DNA of 64,000 nt from Reyranella sp. (GCA_030684475.1 JAUXWB010000156.1:19592-83591), one strand, 5' to 3'. Shown: positions 33,403 to 41,978, counted from the stretch's first letter. Notes: generated by a model not told the origin, from the sequence alone. Made by a program: numbers and translations.

Positions 33403-34412
33403 CACCGGCTCTGCCGCTCGCCATCACCATGGGCGAGCCGGCCGGGATCGGCGGCGAACTCAGCCTCAAGGCCTGGCTGTCGCGAAAGCCGTCGGATAGG
33501 CCGTTCCTGATCCTCGACGACCCGGCCCGCCTCGCGGCCCTCGCGCGCAATCTCCACCTCGACGTGCCCCTGCGCGAGATCTCCCGGCCGGTCGATGCAG
33601 CGGCGGTCTTTGCAACGGCCTTGCCGGTGCTGCCGGTGAGGCTGCGCGCGGCGGCAATGCCCGGGCGACCCGATCCGGTCAATGCGCCGGCGACGCTGGA
33701 AGCCATCGAGCGGGGCGCAGCCCTTGCCCTGGCCGGCGACATCGCCGGCGTGGTGACCAATCCCATCCAGAAGAAGACGCTGCAGGAGGCGGGGTTCCGC
33801 CATCCCGGACATACGGAATTCCTGGCCGAGCTCGCCTCCGCCGCCACGGGCAAACCGGTCGAGGTCGCGATGATGCTGGCCTGTCCCGGGCTCAGGGTGG
33901 TCCCGGTCACCATCCATCTCGCCCTGGCCGAGGCGGTGCGTGCGCTCGACGCCGACACCATTGCGCGGGTCGGCCGGATCGCGGCGGCCGGCCTCACCGC
34001 GCTGTTCGGCATCGCCCGGCCGCGGCTGGTCGTGGCGGCGCTCAATCCGCATGCCGGCGAACAGGGCGCAATGGGCGACGAGGAGCTCAGGGTGATCACG
34101 CCGGCGGTTGCGGCCCTGCGGCACGACGGCATCGACGTCCGAGGCCCCGCCCCGGCCGACACGCTGTTCCATCCGGCGGCGCGCGCGACCTATGACGCGG
34201 CGCTGTGCATGTATCACGACCAGGCGCTGATCCCGATCAAGACCATCGACTTCGCGGGCGGCGTCAACGTGACCCTGGGGCTTCCCTTCGTGCGGACGTC
34301 ACCCGATCATGGCACCGCGCTCGACATCGCCGGTACCGGTCGTGCCGATCCGGCCAGCCTGATCGCGGCCCTCGCCCTGGCGGACGACATGGCCCGCCGG
34401 CGCCAGACGTGA
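33399..34412 (+). CDS. pdxA: 4-hydroxythreonine-4-phosphate dehydrogenase
   Basis: The product is 337 residues. It opens with the PdxA motif ITMGEPAGIGGELSLKAW and carries VTNPIQKKTLQEAGFRHPGH (metal-ligand His), ALNPHAGEQGAMGDEE, and CMYHDQALIPIKTI, then FVRTSPDHGTALDIAG. It oxidises 4-phosphohydroxy-L-threonine with NAD in pyridoxal phosphate synthesis, in the cytosol, as a zinc-dependent dimer. The GTG start overlaps the surA stop (GTGA), and the stop overlaps the GTG of rsmA in the same way, so surA-pdxA-rsmA is a translationally coupled operon, as is common in proteobacteria. Confidence 0.95.
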   Translation: MTPALPLAITMGEPAGIGGELSLKAWLSRKPSDRPFLILDDPARLAALARNLHLDVPLREISRPVDAAAVFATALPVLPVRLRAAAMPGRPDPVNAPATLEAIERGAALALAGDIAGVVTNPIQKKTLQEAGFRHPGHTEFLAELASAATGKPVEVAMMLACPGLRVVPVTIHLALAEAVRALDADTIARVGRIAAAGLTALFGIARPRLVVAALNPHAGEQGAMGDEELRVITPAVAALRHDGIDVRGPAPADTLFHPAARATYDAALCMYHDQALIPIKTIDFAGGVNVTLGLPFVRTSPDHGTALDIAGTGRADPASLIAALALADDMARRRQT

Positions 34413-35263
34413 TCCCGGATTCGTCCCGGGTCGATCCCGCGATATCCCGGCTGCCGCCGCTGCGCGAGACCATCGCCGCCCACGGTCTCGACGCCCGCAA
34501 GCGCCTCGGCCAGCATTTCCTGCTCGACCTCAATCTGACGCGGCGCATCGCCCGTGCCGCGGCACCACTGTCGCCCGGCACCGTAATCGAGGTCGGCCCC
34601 GGCCCCGGCGGGCTGACCCGCGCCCTGTTGCTCGAGGGCGCGACCCGCGTCGTCGCCGTCGAGGTGGACAGGCGCGCCATCGCCGCCCTGGAGGAGCTGC
34701 AGAAAGCCGCCGATGGCCGCCTCCAGGTCGTCGAGGGCGATGCGCTGGGCATGGATCTCGCGCCCCTGGGACCGCCGCCCCGCCGGATCGTGGCCAACCT
34801 GCCCTACAACGTCTCGACCGCCCTGCTGGTGCGCTGGCTGCATGCCGCCGACGACGTGGCCGACATGGTGCTGATGTTCCAGAAGGAGGTTGTCGACCGG
34901 CTGGTCGCCTCGCCCCGAACCAAGGACTACGGCCGGCTCTCGGTCCTGGCCCAGCATGTCTGCACCGTGCAGCGACTGTTCGACGTCGCGCCCTCGGCCT
35001 TCGTGCCGCCGCCGAAGGTGACCTCCTCGGTGGCCCGCCTCACCCCGAGACCACTCGGCAACCGCCTTGCCGATCTCAGGCCGCTGGAGCGTGTCACGGC
35101 AGCAGCCTTCGGCCAGCGCCGCAAGATGCTGCGCGGTGCCCTGGCGGGGCTGTTTCCCGACCCTGTGTCGGTTCTGACCGGGCTCGGCCTCGCGCCCACG
35201 GCCCGGGCGGAGGAACTGACCGTGGCCGAATTCGTGCGGCTGGCAGGCGTTCTTGACAAGTGA
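34409..35263 (+). CDS. rsmA: 16S rRNA (adenine1518-N6/adenine1519-N6)-dimethyltransferase
   Basis: The product is 284 residues. KsgA/RsmA signatures are LDARKRLGQHFLLDLNLTRR, SAM motif VIEVGPGPGGLTRALL, catalytic IVANLPYNVSTALL, MFQKEVVDRLVASP and C-terminal FGQRRKMLRGALAGLF. It dimethylates two adjacent adenosines near the 3' end of 16S rRNA during small-subunit maturation. GTG 34409 overlaps the pdxA stop. Longer upstream readings lie inside pdxA. The 3' end of the gene contains the promoter and operator of the following acyltransferase gene. Confidence 0.95.
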   Translation: MIPDSSRVDPAISRLPPLRETIAAHGLDARKRLGQHFLLDLNLTRRIARAAAPLSPGTVIEVGPGPGGLTRALLLEGATRVVAVEVDRRAIAALEELQKAADGRLQVVEGDALGMDLAPLGPPPRRIVANLPYNVSTALLVRWLHAADDVADMVLMFQKEVVDRLVASPRTKDYGRLSVLAQHVCTVQRLFDVAPSAFVPPPKVTSSVARLTPRPLGNRLADLRPLERVTAAAFGQRRKMLRGALAGLFPDPVSVLTGLGLAPTARAEELTVAEFVRLAGVLDK

Positions 35264-35281
35264 GTGAACACTCACTATTGT
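35253..35281 (+). promoter_or_regulatory. Promoter with 18-bp palindromic operator ahead of the plsC-like gene
   Basis: TTGACA (35253-35258), exactly 17 bp, then TATTGT (35276-35281). The spacer is almost entirely filled by the perfect palindrome AGTGAGTGAACACTCACT (35259-35276), the form and position typical of TetR-family operators. The -35 box lies in the last codons of rsmA. Transcription would start about 35287-35289, at or next to the ATG (35289), predicting a leaderless mRNA. Confidence 0.75.
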
Positions 35282-35288
35282 ATCGACC

Positions 35289-36092
35289 ATGATCCGGTCC
35301 CTGGCCTTCAACGCCTTTTTCTATCTCGGCACGCTCCTCACTGCGGTGATCGGCATCGTGCTGGTGCCGATTCCGACACCGGTGCTGCTACGCGGCCTGC
35401 TCCATCTTTGGGCCCGCGCGGTCGTCTGGGGCATGCGCTGGATCGGCGGCATGACCGTCGAATTTCGCGGGCTGGAGCATCTCCCGGCCACCGGTCCCGC
35501 CCTGCTCGCCGGCAAGCACCAGAGTGAGTGCGACGGCATTCTCCTTGCGGCGCGGATCCGCGGCATCGCCTTCGTCGCCATGCAGGAGCTGTTCCGCTAC
35601 CCGCTGATCGGCGCCATCCTCTACCGGCTGCAGATGATCCGCGTCGACACCTGCGGCGGCGGCAAGGAACGCGAGAACCTGGCTCAATTCGCCAGGCGCG
35701 CTTACGACAGCGGCCGCCACATCGCGATCTATCCCGAAGGCAACCTGATGGCGCCAGGCGAACGCGAGCGCTACCGCTCCGGCATCTATTACCTGTATCG
35801 CGATCTCGATCTGCCGGTGATCCCGGTCGCCACGAGCGTGGGCCTCGTCTGGAACCGCCGCGACTGGTGGAAGAAGCCGGGCCGTGCCGCGATCGAGTTC
35901 CTGCCCGCGATCGAGACCGGCCTCGACAAGCAGACCTTCATGCGGCGCCTGGAGGAAGCGACCGAGGGCGCCAGCGACCGACTGATCGCCGAGTTTTCGG
36001 GCCGTCCCTACGTGCCGAGCCAGATCGTCCTGCGCTCGCAGGGCCAGACGGGCATCGGCATGCCGATCACCGCCCCTCGCGCAGCGCCTTGA
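35289..36092 (+). CDS. 1-acyl-sn-glycerol-3-phosphate acyltransferase-like protein
   Basis: The 267-residue membrane-associated PlsC-fold enzyme has one N-terminal hydrophobic segment (FYLGTLLTAVIGIVLVPIP), the HX4D catalytic motif in GKHQSECDG (His77, Asp82) and a YPEGN block in place of FPEGTRS. The expected reaction is transfer of an acyl chain to lysophosphatidic acid in the inner membrane. No Shine-Dalgarno site precedes the ATG, and the promoter geometry predicts a leaderless transcript. A palindromic operator suggests repression by a TetR-type regulator, perhaps sensing acyl-CoA. The 3' end overlaps the convergent gmk gene by 26 bp. Confidence 0.88.
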   Translation: MIRSLAFNAFFYLGTLLTAVIGIVLVPIPTPVLLRGLLHLWARAVVWGMRWIGGMTVEFRGLEHLPATGPALLAGKHQSECDGILLAARIRGIAFVAMQELFRYPLIGAILYRLQMIRVDTCGGGKERENLAQFARRAYDSGRHIAIYPEGNLMAPGERERYRSGIYYLYRDLDLPVIPVATSVGLVWNRRDWWKKPGRAAIEFLPAIETGLDKQTFMRRLEEATEGASDRLIAEFSGRPYVPSQIVLRSQGQTGIGMPITAPRAAP

Positions 36093-36717
36093 CGAATTCC
36101 GACAGGCCGAACTGGCGGTCGCGTTTCAGCCGCTCGGCCGTCAGGACCGACTTGAGCTGGATCAGGCTGGTGGCGATGTCGCGGTTGATGATGGCGTAGT
36201 CGTACTCCGCCCAGTGGCTCATCTCGTCGGCGGCCTTGGCCATGCGCCGTGCCACCACGTCGGGCGCATCCTGGGCGCGCGAGATCAACCGCCTCTCGAG
36301 GTCGCGGGTCGACGGCGGCAGGATGAACACCGTGACGACATCGGTGCTGCCCTTCTCCTTGAGCTGCTGCGTACCCTGCCAGTCGATGTCGAACAGCATG
36401 TCGCGGCCGGCGCCCAGCGCCTCCTCGACCGGCGGCTGCGGCGTGCCGTAGAAGTGGTCGAAGACACGGGCGTGCTCGAGGAATTCGCCGCGATCGATCA
36501 TGCCGCGGAAGGTCGCGGTGTCGATGAAGCGGTAGTCGACCCCGTCCTTCTCGCCCGGCCGCCTGTCGCGCGTCGTGCAGGAGACGCTGAGCTGGATCTG
36601 CGAGTCGTTCTCCAACAGCTGCCGCGACAGGGTGGTCTTGCCCGCGCCCGACGGCGAGGACAGCACCAGCATCAGGCCGCGCCGCTGGATGGGCGGCGCT
36701 TCGGCGTTACTCGACAT
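36067..36717 (-). CDS. gmk: Guanylate kinase
   Basis: The product is 216 residues. The P-loop [17 protein letters not shown] near residues 19-35 is followed by the guanylate kinase signature TTRDRRPGEKDGVDYRFID and later MLFDIDWQGTQQLK. It phosphorylates GMP to GDP in the cytosol. Its ATG lies inside the last codons of yicC (11-bp overlap), the common alphaproteobacterial yicC-gmk arrangement. Longer upstream readings in this frame are shadows within yicC. The 3' end overlaps the convergent plsC-like gene by 26 bp. Confidence 0.95.
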   Translation of the reverse strand: MSSNAEAPPIQRRGLMLVLSSPSGAGKTTLSRQLLENDSQIQLSVSCTTRDRRPGEKDGVDYRFIDTATFRGMIDRGEFLEHARVFDHFYGTPQPPVEEALGAGRDMLFDIDWQGTQQLKEKGSTDVVTVFILPPSTRDLERRLISRAQDAPDVVARRMAKAADEMSHWAEYDYAIINRDIATSLIQLKSVLTAERLKRDRQFGLSEFVKALREGR

Positions 36718-37606
36718 TCTGGACCTGCTCCCGCATGCGCTCGACGGCGCCCTTGAGGTCGATGCCGATGCGCGTGAGCTCGATGTCGGCCGACTTCGAG
36801 CACAGCGTATTGGCCTCGCGATTGAACTCCTGGCAGAGGAAGTCGAACTTGCGTCCGACCGGATTGTCCGCCCGCGCCTCGGCCAGCAGGGTCCGTGCCT
36901 GGGCATTGTGGGCCGCGAGCCGGTCGAGTTCCTCGCGCACGTCGGCCTTGCCGACCAGCAGCGCCACTTCCTGCGCGAAACGCTCCTCGGAAAGTGCCGG
37001 CACGCGTTCCATGAACTCGGCGAGCTGGCCTTCGAAACGAGCGCGCACCGTGCCGATCTGCACCTGCGCCCTCTCGGCGGCGCGCTTGCACAGGTCCTCG
37101 ATCTCGCCGACATGGCCGTCGATCACCCGGGCCAGCGCCTTGCCCTCGGCTGCGCGGGCGGCGACGAGGGCCTTCAACACCTCCTCGAGCGTGGCCGTGA
37201 GCGCCTTGTCGAGCGCGGCCAGTGCCTCATCGGTCTGCTCGCCCTCCTCTTCCTCCTCGATGACACCGCGCACGCGCAGCAGGCCGTCTGCCGAAGGTGC
37301 TGCGGCGCCGGTGCTCTTGCGCACCTCCTCGGCCAGGGCGCCCAATTCGGCCAGCAGGGAGCGGTTGATACGCAAGGGTTTGCTCTGGCGCTCGCTGGTG
37401 AGGGTGAGTGTCAGCGAGACATTGCCGCGCTTCAGCCGCCCGCCCACGGCGGTGCGGGCGGGATTTTCCAGACGGTCGAAGCCCTGCGGCACCCGGCAGC
37501 GGATCTCGAGGTTGCGTCCGTTGACGCTGCGCGCCTCCCACACCCAGCGCCGCCGGTCATCCGATCCCTGCGCCCGCGCGTATCCTGTCATGCTTGCAAT
37601 CAACAC
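36707..37606 (-). CDS. yicC: YicC-family endoribonuclease
   Basis: The product is 299 residues. It starts with the family hallmark MLIASMTGYARAQGS and contains EARSVNGRNLEIRCRVPQGF. The C-terminal DUF1732-type block is VGRKFDFLCQEFNREANTLC followed by SKSADIELT. YicC proteins are reported to be ribonucleases acting on small RNAs and are conserved with gmk. An acidic linker, GVIEEEEEGEQTDE, lies near residue 115. The gene overlaps gmk downstream by 11 bp and diverges from the SDR gene at 37710. Confidence 0.92.
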   Translation of the reverse strand: MLIASMTGYARAQGSDDRRRWVWEARSVNGRNLEIRCRVPQGFDRLENPARTAVGGRLKRGNVSLTLTLTSERQSKPLRINRSLLAELGALAEEVRKSTGAAAPSADGLLRVRGVIEEEEEGEQTDEALAALDKALTATLEEVLKALVAARAAEGKALARVIDGHVGEIEDLCKRAAERAQVQIGTVRARFEGQLAEFMERVPALSEERFAQEVALLVGKADVREELDRLAAHNAQARTLLAEARADNPVGRKFDFLCQEFNREANTLCSKSADIELTRIGIDLKGAVERMREQVQNVE

Positions 37607-37709
37607 TCGGCTCCTGCCACTCCACTTGTCACTTCACTGCCGCAATGCGGCGCGGCACTCTAGTATCGGCTCCGAACGCAGACAACGCGCGACGCCGGAA
37701 GGTTATCCC

Positions 37710-38462
37710 ATGAAGCGATTCTCAAGCATCGTCATCACCGGCGCCTCGAGCGGCATCGGCGAAGCCCTGGCGCTTGACTATGCGGCGCCCGGGGTAGCGC
37801 TCGCCCTCACCGGCCGGGATGCCCAGCGCCTCGAAGCCGTCGCCCAGGCCTGCCGGGCGAAGGGCGCTACTGTGGTGGCCGCTCCGATCGACGTCGTCGA
37901 CCGAGACGCGCTGGCGGCCTGGCTCACGGCCTTCGACGACGCCCATCCCGTCGACCTCATCCTGGCCAATGCCGGCATTTCGATCGACAAGGACAATTCC
38001 TCGCTCGACGACTTCTCCGTCATCCGCAAGACGCTCGACGTCAATGTCGGCGGTGTGCTCAATACCGTGGAGCCGCTGATGTCCCGCATGATCGCCCGCA
38101 AAGGCGGCCAGATCGCCATCGTCTCGTCGCTGGCGAGCTTCATCGGCTTGCCCTACTCGGCCTCCTACAACGCCAGCAAGGCCGCCGTCCGGGTGTGGGG
38201 CGAAAGCATTCGCTATGTGCTGAAGAAGGACGGCATCGGAGTCAGCGTCATCTGCCCCGGCTTCGTGGTCAGCCGCATCACCGCCAGCGCGCCCTTTCCC
38301 ATGCCGTTCCTGATGTCAGGCGCGCGCGCTTCGGCGATCATTCGTGCCGGCCTGGCCCGCAACAAGCCGCGCATCGCCTTTCCCATCGGCACCAAGGCAG
38401 CGGTATGGCTGGGTGGCGTGTTGCCCGGCGGCCTCACTGCACGCCTGCTCGGCGCCGCCTAG
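37710..38462 (+). CDS. SDR-family NAD(P)-dependent oxidoreductase
   Basis: The 250-residue classical SDR has TGASSGIGEALALDYA (cofactor motif), LILANAGIS, catalytic Ser in IAIVSSLASF and intact YxxxK in SASYNASKAAVRVW. The C-terminus is hydrophobic (AAVWLGGVLPGGLTARLL) and may sit on the membrane. It likely acts on a lipid or ketone substrate. The Met at 37710 begins the fold directly; the upstream open frame is antisense to yicC. It is monocistronic and followed by a long non-coding region. Confidence 0.88.
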   Translation: MKRFSSIVITGASSGIGEALALDYAAPGVALALTGRDAQRLEAVAQACRAKGATVVAAPIDVVDRDALAAWLTAFDDAHPVDLILANAGISIDKDNSSLDDFSVIRKTLDVNVGGVLNTVEPLMSRMIARKGGQIAIVSSLASFIGLPYSASYNASKAAVRVWGESIRYVLKKDGIGVSVICPGFVVSRITASAPFPMPFLMSGARASAIIRAGLARNKPRIAFPIGTKAAVWLGGVLPGGLTARLLGAA

Positions 38463-38480
38463 TCGCCATGCCGAATATCG

Positions 38481-38627
38481 TCACTTCATCTGATTGGTCA
38501 GCAGCGCGGCGGCGTGCTGACACTGCCAGCAGCCCAGCAAGTCATGCACGGCAGGAATGCAATAGGAGATTTGCAGGTTTCGCCGGAATCGTCCTATAAA
38601 TCCGCTATCGTCGCACGAGGCCTGACT
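38481..38627 (-). pseudogene. Open tail without start codon, matching the 3' end of the VWA gene
   Basis: This 48-codon open stretch has no ATG and ends in AAALLTNQMK-stop, the same last ten residues as the VWA-domain gene at 42737. The last 33 bases (38481-38513) match 42737-42769 at 30 positions. Upstream the two differ completely; here the sequence is Cys-rich (SYCIPAVHDLLGCWQCQH). It may be a decayed gene remnant or part of a small dispersed repeat. Confidence 0.4.
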
Positions 38628-38748
38628 TCAAAGGCCGAGCCGCCCGGTCACTTTGCACGGGACGGCGGTCGTGACTGACCCAAGGCGTCCGTGCCACCGG
38701 GCCTCCCCCCGGCGTGCCCTAAAAGCTCTTCAGAGAGCGCCTGCGCCT

Positions 38749-38768
38749 GGCGTGGTCCTGACCACGCC
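38749..38768. repeat. Inverted repeat GGCGTGGTC / GACCACGCC
   Basis: Two perfect 9-bp arms are separated by two bases in a non-coding region. A weaker hairpin (GCTCT/AGAGC, 38725-38738) precedes it. This could be a regulator site or part of a structured transcript. Confidence 0.4.
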
Positions 38769-38971
38769 CTCGACACCGAAGAACGAGACCCAAACAGCAA
38801 ACAGCGCCGACGACGAACGTCGGCCTTGTGGACCGATTTGCAATGCGATTCCCGGCATGATTCTGGGCGGGATTCTGGACAGAACGCGTTACATTCAGGC
38901 GTCCACAAATAATGCGAGAAGGCCGTGAAAACACGGCATCGAACGGCCCTCCGGGCCGTGAAAAACCATGT

Positions 38972-39021
38972 GGGACTTGGCCGGGGACTTGGCCGGGGAC
39001 TTGGCCAGGGACTTGGGGCCA
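38972..39021. repeat. Short tandem repeat of a 12-bp unit
   Basis: GGGACTTGGCCG occurs twice (38972-38995), then GGGACTTGGCCA (38996-39007) and a fourth copy with a 2-base insertion (39008-39021). The array lies about 65 bp beyond the stop of the leftward TRAP permease gene. Copy number probably varies between strains. Confidence 0.7.
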
Positions 39022-39085
39022 GGGACACGGGCAGGGAGTTTGCCCGCGTCACCCGCGACGCCCGCTCCTCGTCCCGGTCGCCGGG

Positions 39086-40405
39086 TCAGGTGTAGCTGGC
39101 CAGGCCGAGTTGCTGCGGCAGCCAGAGAACGAGCTGCGGAAACAGGATGAAAGTGGCTAGCCGCGCGAGATCGGCAATGAAGAAAGGCACGATCCCGCGG
39201 AAGATGGCGGCGAGCGGCACCTGGGGCGCCATGCCATGCAGCACGAAGACGTTGAGGCCGATCGGTGGCGTTATCATGCCGGTCTCGATCAGGACGATCA
39301 TCACCAGGCCCCACCACACCGGGTCGTAGCCCAAGCCGATCACCAGCGGATAGACGAACGGCAGCGTGATCACCATGCCGGCCGTGGTGTCGAAGATGCT
39401 GCCGATCACGATGAACACCAGGGCCAGCAGGAAGATCACGACCAGCGGCGGCAGTCCCTGCGCTTGAATCCAGGCGACGAGGAGGCCGGGCGCGCCCGAA
39501 AGGGTCACGAAGTACGACATCGTCGAGGCGCCGATGATGATGACGAACAGCATCGCCGTCGTCGCCGCCGTGTCGCCGAGCACCCCCGTCAATCTGCCGC
39601 GACTGGTGTCGCCGCTGGTGAGATAGAACAGGAACGCGAGCCCCGCGCCGATGGCGGCCGCCTCGGTGACGGTGAAGGCGCCGCCGTAGATGCCGCCGCT
39701 GATCAGCGCCGCCAGAGCGACGACTCGCCAGCTCTGGCGCGCGGCGGCCGCGCGCTGCCGCCAGTCCGACCGCGCAGTGGCGGGACCGGAGTCGGGGTTG
39801 AGCCGCACGTAGGCGGCGATCGCGATCATGTAGTAGACGACGGTGACGAGGCCGGGAATAACGGCCGCGGCGAACATGCTGATCACCGACTGCTCGGTCA
39901 GCACGGCATAGAGTACCATCAGGATCGACGGCGGGATCAGCATGCCGAGCGAGCCGCCGCCGGCGATCGCCCCGGCGGCGAGGCGCGGGCTGTAGCCGCG
40001 CCGCAGCATCTCGGGCAAGGCCACCTTCGTCATGGTGGCGGTGGTGGCGATGGACGAGCCGCTGACCGCGCCGAAGCCCGCGCAGGCGCCGATGGTGGCG
40101 ATCGCCAGGCCCCCACGCAGGTGGCCGAGAAAGGCCTGGGCAAGGCGGTAGAGGTCGCTCGACATGCCGCTTGCGGAAGCGAAGCCGCCCATCAGCAGGA
40201 ACAGCGGAATCACCGACAGTTCGAGGTTCGACAGCGCGCTGACGGTTTCGGTCTTGAGGATGGAGAAGGCGCGACCGAGATCGCCTTCGAGCAGCGCGAA
40301 GCAGGCGATCCCGGTGGCCGCCATGGCGATGCCGATCGGCACGTGCAGGGCGATCAGGACGAACATGCCGGCGAGGCCGGCGACGACGATCAGGGTGGGG
40401 TCCAT
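39086..40405 (-). CDS. dctM: TRAP transporter large permease (DctM family)
   Basis: The 439-residue polytopic inner-membrane protein has about 12 helices. DctM motifs are ALHVPIGIAMAATG, VIPLFLLMGGFASASGMS, GFGAVSGSSIATTATM and GGSLGMLIPPSILMVLYAVL. It is the sodium-driven permease subunit of a tripartite transporter, with the small permease 16 bp upstream and the binding protein before it. The start at 40405 opens directly on the first helix; a longer in-frame reading is a shadow of dctQ. The substrate, probably an organic acid, cannot be read from the permease. Confidence 0.93.
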   Translation of the reverse strand: MDPTLIVVAGLAGMFVLIALHVPIGIAMAATGIACFALLEGDLGRAFSILKTETVSALSNLELSVIPLFLLMGGFASASGMSSDLYRLAQAFLGHLRGGLAIATIGACAGFGAVSGSSIATTATMTKVALPEMLRRGYSPRLAAGAIAGGGSLGMLIPPSILMVLYAVLTEQSVISMFAAAVIPGLVTVVYYMIAIAAYVRLNPDSGPATARSDWRQRAAAARQSWRVVALAALISGGIYGGAFTVTEAAAIGAGLAFLFYLTSGDTSRGRLTGVLGDTAATTAMLFVIIIGASTMSYFVTLSGAPGLLVAWIQAQGLPPLVVIFLLALVFIVIGSIFDTTAGMVITLPFVYPLVIGLGYDPVWWGLVMIVLIETGMITPPIGLNVFVLHGMAPQVPLAAIFRGIVPFFIADLARLATFILFPQLVLWLPQQLGLASYT

Positions 40406-40421
40406 TCGGGGAAACGCCGGG

Positions 40422-40949
40422 TCAGAGGGCGGAGCTTTCGGCGGCCGCCGGCGGCGGCGCGCCGACGACCGCGGCGAGCAGGTGGCAGATCGCCACCAGC
40501 GCCTGCGCCAAGGCCGCCAAAATGGCGAGCCCTGCCGCAGCGTACCAGGCCGGGGCGACCGGCCATTGCAGCATGAAGGTGGTGCGGCCGCCGATGTCGC
40601 CCACATTGACGACGAGCTGCCAGGCCACCGCGGAGACGAACGCCAAGGAGACGAACTGGCCGAACGTCTCGAGCCAGGCGTTCCAGCGCCCACCCAACGC
40701 CCGGCCGGCAAAGCGCACCGTTATGTTGCTGCCGAGCGCGAAGCCAGCGGGGAAACAGGCCACCACTGCGACGATCATGGCCAGCGCGACGATGTCTTCC
40801 AGGCCATGGATCGGTGCGTCGAAAAGGAAGCGCAGGGCGACATCGAGCGTCACCGCCAGCGAGACCACCAGCAGGGCGAACACCGCCAGCCATGCCAGCC
40901 GGCGGCTGCCCTCGCGCACCCGGACGAGCAGGAGCAGGAGTCGTTCCAC
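40422..40949 (-). CDS. dctQ: TRAP transporter small permease (DctQ family)
   Basis: The 175-residue product has four hydrophobic segments and typical DctQ features: LDVALRFLFDAPIHGLEDIV in the first half and a conserved Gly/Arg pattern (ALGSNITVRFAGR). It joins DctM in the membrane and receives substrate from the periplasmic binding protein. It lies 12 bp downstream of dctP and 16 bp upstream of dctM in one leftward operon. The C-terminal tail is Ala/Pro rich. Confidence 0.88.
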   Translation of the reverse strand: MERLLLLLVRVREGSRRLAWLAVFALLVVSLAVTLDVALRFLFDAPIHGLEDIVALAMIVAVVACFPAGFALGSNITVRFAGRALGGRWNAWLETFGQFVSLAFVSAVAWQLVVNVGDIGGRTTFMLQWPVAPAWYAAAGLAILAALAQALVAICHLLAAVVGAPPPAAAESSAL

Positions 40950-40961
40950 GACGCCTCGTCC

Positions 40962-41978
40962 TCAGTTGCCGCGGATTTTCTTGAGCTCCTCTTCCAGCGC
41001 GGCATACAGCGCCTTGCCGTTGGCGTGCTCCTTCTTCCACTTCTCGACGATCGGCATCAGGGTCTTCTCCCAGTTCGCGCGCTCGCCGGCGTCGAGTTCG
41101 ATGATGGTGTTGCGGCCGGTGGCGCGGGCATCGGCCAGCGACTTCGCGCCCACGATGTCGTAGTTCTTGGCGATGTTCTCGGCGATCCATTCGCCGGTGA
41201 TGCCGTCGATCGCCTTGCGCAGGTCGGGCGGAAGCTGCTCGTAGCGCTGCTTGTTCATCGCGATCATGACCGGCGTGACGCCGAGCGGGACCATGACGTG
41301 GTGGCTGGTCACCGGCGTGACGCGGAAGCTGTTCATCGACTCCCAGCCGAGCAAGGTGCCATCGATCAGGCGCCGGCTCAGCGACTCGGCGGTCTGGGTG
41401 ACCGCGATGCTGCCGACCGGCGTCGCGCCGAGCGCGGTGACGATCTCCGACTGGATCGAGGTGGCGGCGCGGATCTTCTTGCCCTTGAGGTCGGGCAGCG
41501 CGGCATAGGGGAAGGTAAGTTGGAGGTTGTAGGCCGACGTCGTCGCCAGCCCGAGCACCTTGACCTTGTCGTAACCGCGCAGCAGGCCGCGCTCGAACAG
41601 GCGCTGGTGCGCGAGGGCGGCCTCGCGTGTGGTGCGGATGACGAGCGGCAGCTCGAGCAGCGAGTTGTCGGGGAACTCACCGGGCGTGTAGCTCTGCACG
41701 ATGAACGAGATGTCGAGCACGCCGTCGAGCACGAGTTGGAGCTGCTGCGCCGGGTTGCGCCCCAGCGTGCCGCCGGGGAAGAGTTGGATCTCGAGCCGCC
41801 CGCCGGTTTCCTTCTTGACCCGTTCGGCCATCGGTACGAACAGGTCGCTGTGCGTCATCGACTGCGCCGGCAGGAAGTGGCCGAGCTTCAGACGGACGGT
41901 GTCCTGGGCACCGGCGGCACCGGCGAGCCCGAACGTGGCGGCGGCGAATAGCAGCCCGAACAACAGCTTAAGCTTCAT
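40962..41978 (-). CDS. dctP: TRAP transporter substrate-binding protein (DctP family)
   Basis: The 338-residue product has a signal peptide (MKLKLLFGLLFAAATFGLAG, cleavage near AGA-QD) that sends it to the periplasm. The mature protein has the DctP fold: VRLKLGHFLPAQSMTHSDLF, GGRLEIQLFPGGTLG, and the segment KGKKIRAATSIQSEIVTALG, where the conserved carboxylate-binding Arg lies. A GGGAGG site precedes ATG 41978 at good spacing. That ATG overlaps the end of the tetR gene by 11 bp, so regulator and transporter are co-transcribed. The ligand is probably a carboxylic acid. Confidence 0.92.
   Translation of the reverse strand: MKLKLLFGLLFAAATFGLAGAAGAQDTVRLKLGHFLPAQSMTHSDLFVPMAERVKKETGGRLEIQLFPGGTLGRNPAQQLQLVLDGVLDISFIVQSYTPGEFPDNSLLELPLVIRTTREAALAHQRLFERGLLRGYDKVKVLGLATTSAYNLQLTFPYAALPDLKGKKIRAATSIQSEIVTALGATPVGSIAVTQTAESLSRRLIDGTLLGWESMNSFRVTPVTSHHVMVPLGVTPVMIAMNKQRYEQLPPDLRKAIDGITGEWIAENIAKNYDIVGAKSLADARATGRNTIIELDAGERANWEKTLMPIVEKWKKEHANGKALYAALEEELKKIRGN

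Larger units (their letters stand above)
38463..39085. other. Non-coding region rich in inverted and tandem repeats
   Basis: This 623-bp gap lies between the SDR gene and the TRAP permease gene. It contains a short remnant coding tail (38481-38627, minus), an inverted repeat at 38749-38768, hairpins GCCGTG/CACGGC and ACGGCCC/GGGCCGT around 38923-38960, and tandem 12-bp units at 38972-39021. Open frames here are low-complexity (Arg, Ser, Pro) and have no domain, so I do not call them genes. A structured RNA is possible but unsupported. Confidence 0.5.

Noticed and set aside
38481-38627. A functional small gene in the remnant frame
   Set aside because: It has no ATG and no ribosome-binding site; GTG is the only alternative start seen and gives about 22 residues, so I list it only as a remnant.
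38972-39021. CRISPR-like array
   Set aside because: Units are 12 bp and directly adjacent with no spacers, and no cas genes are present.
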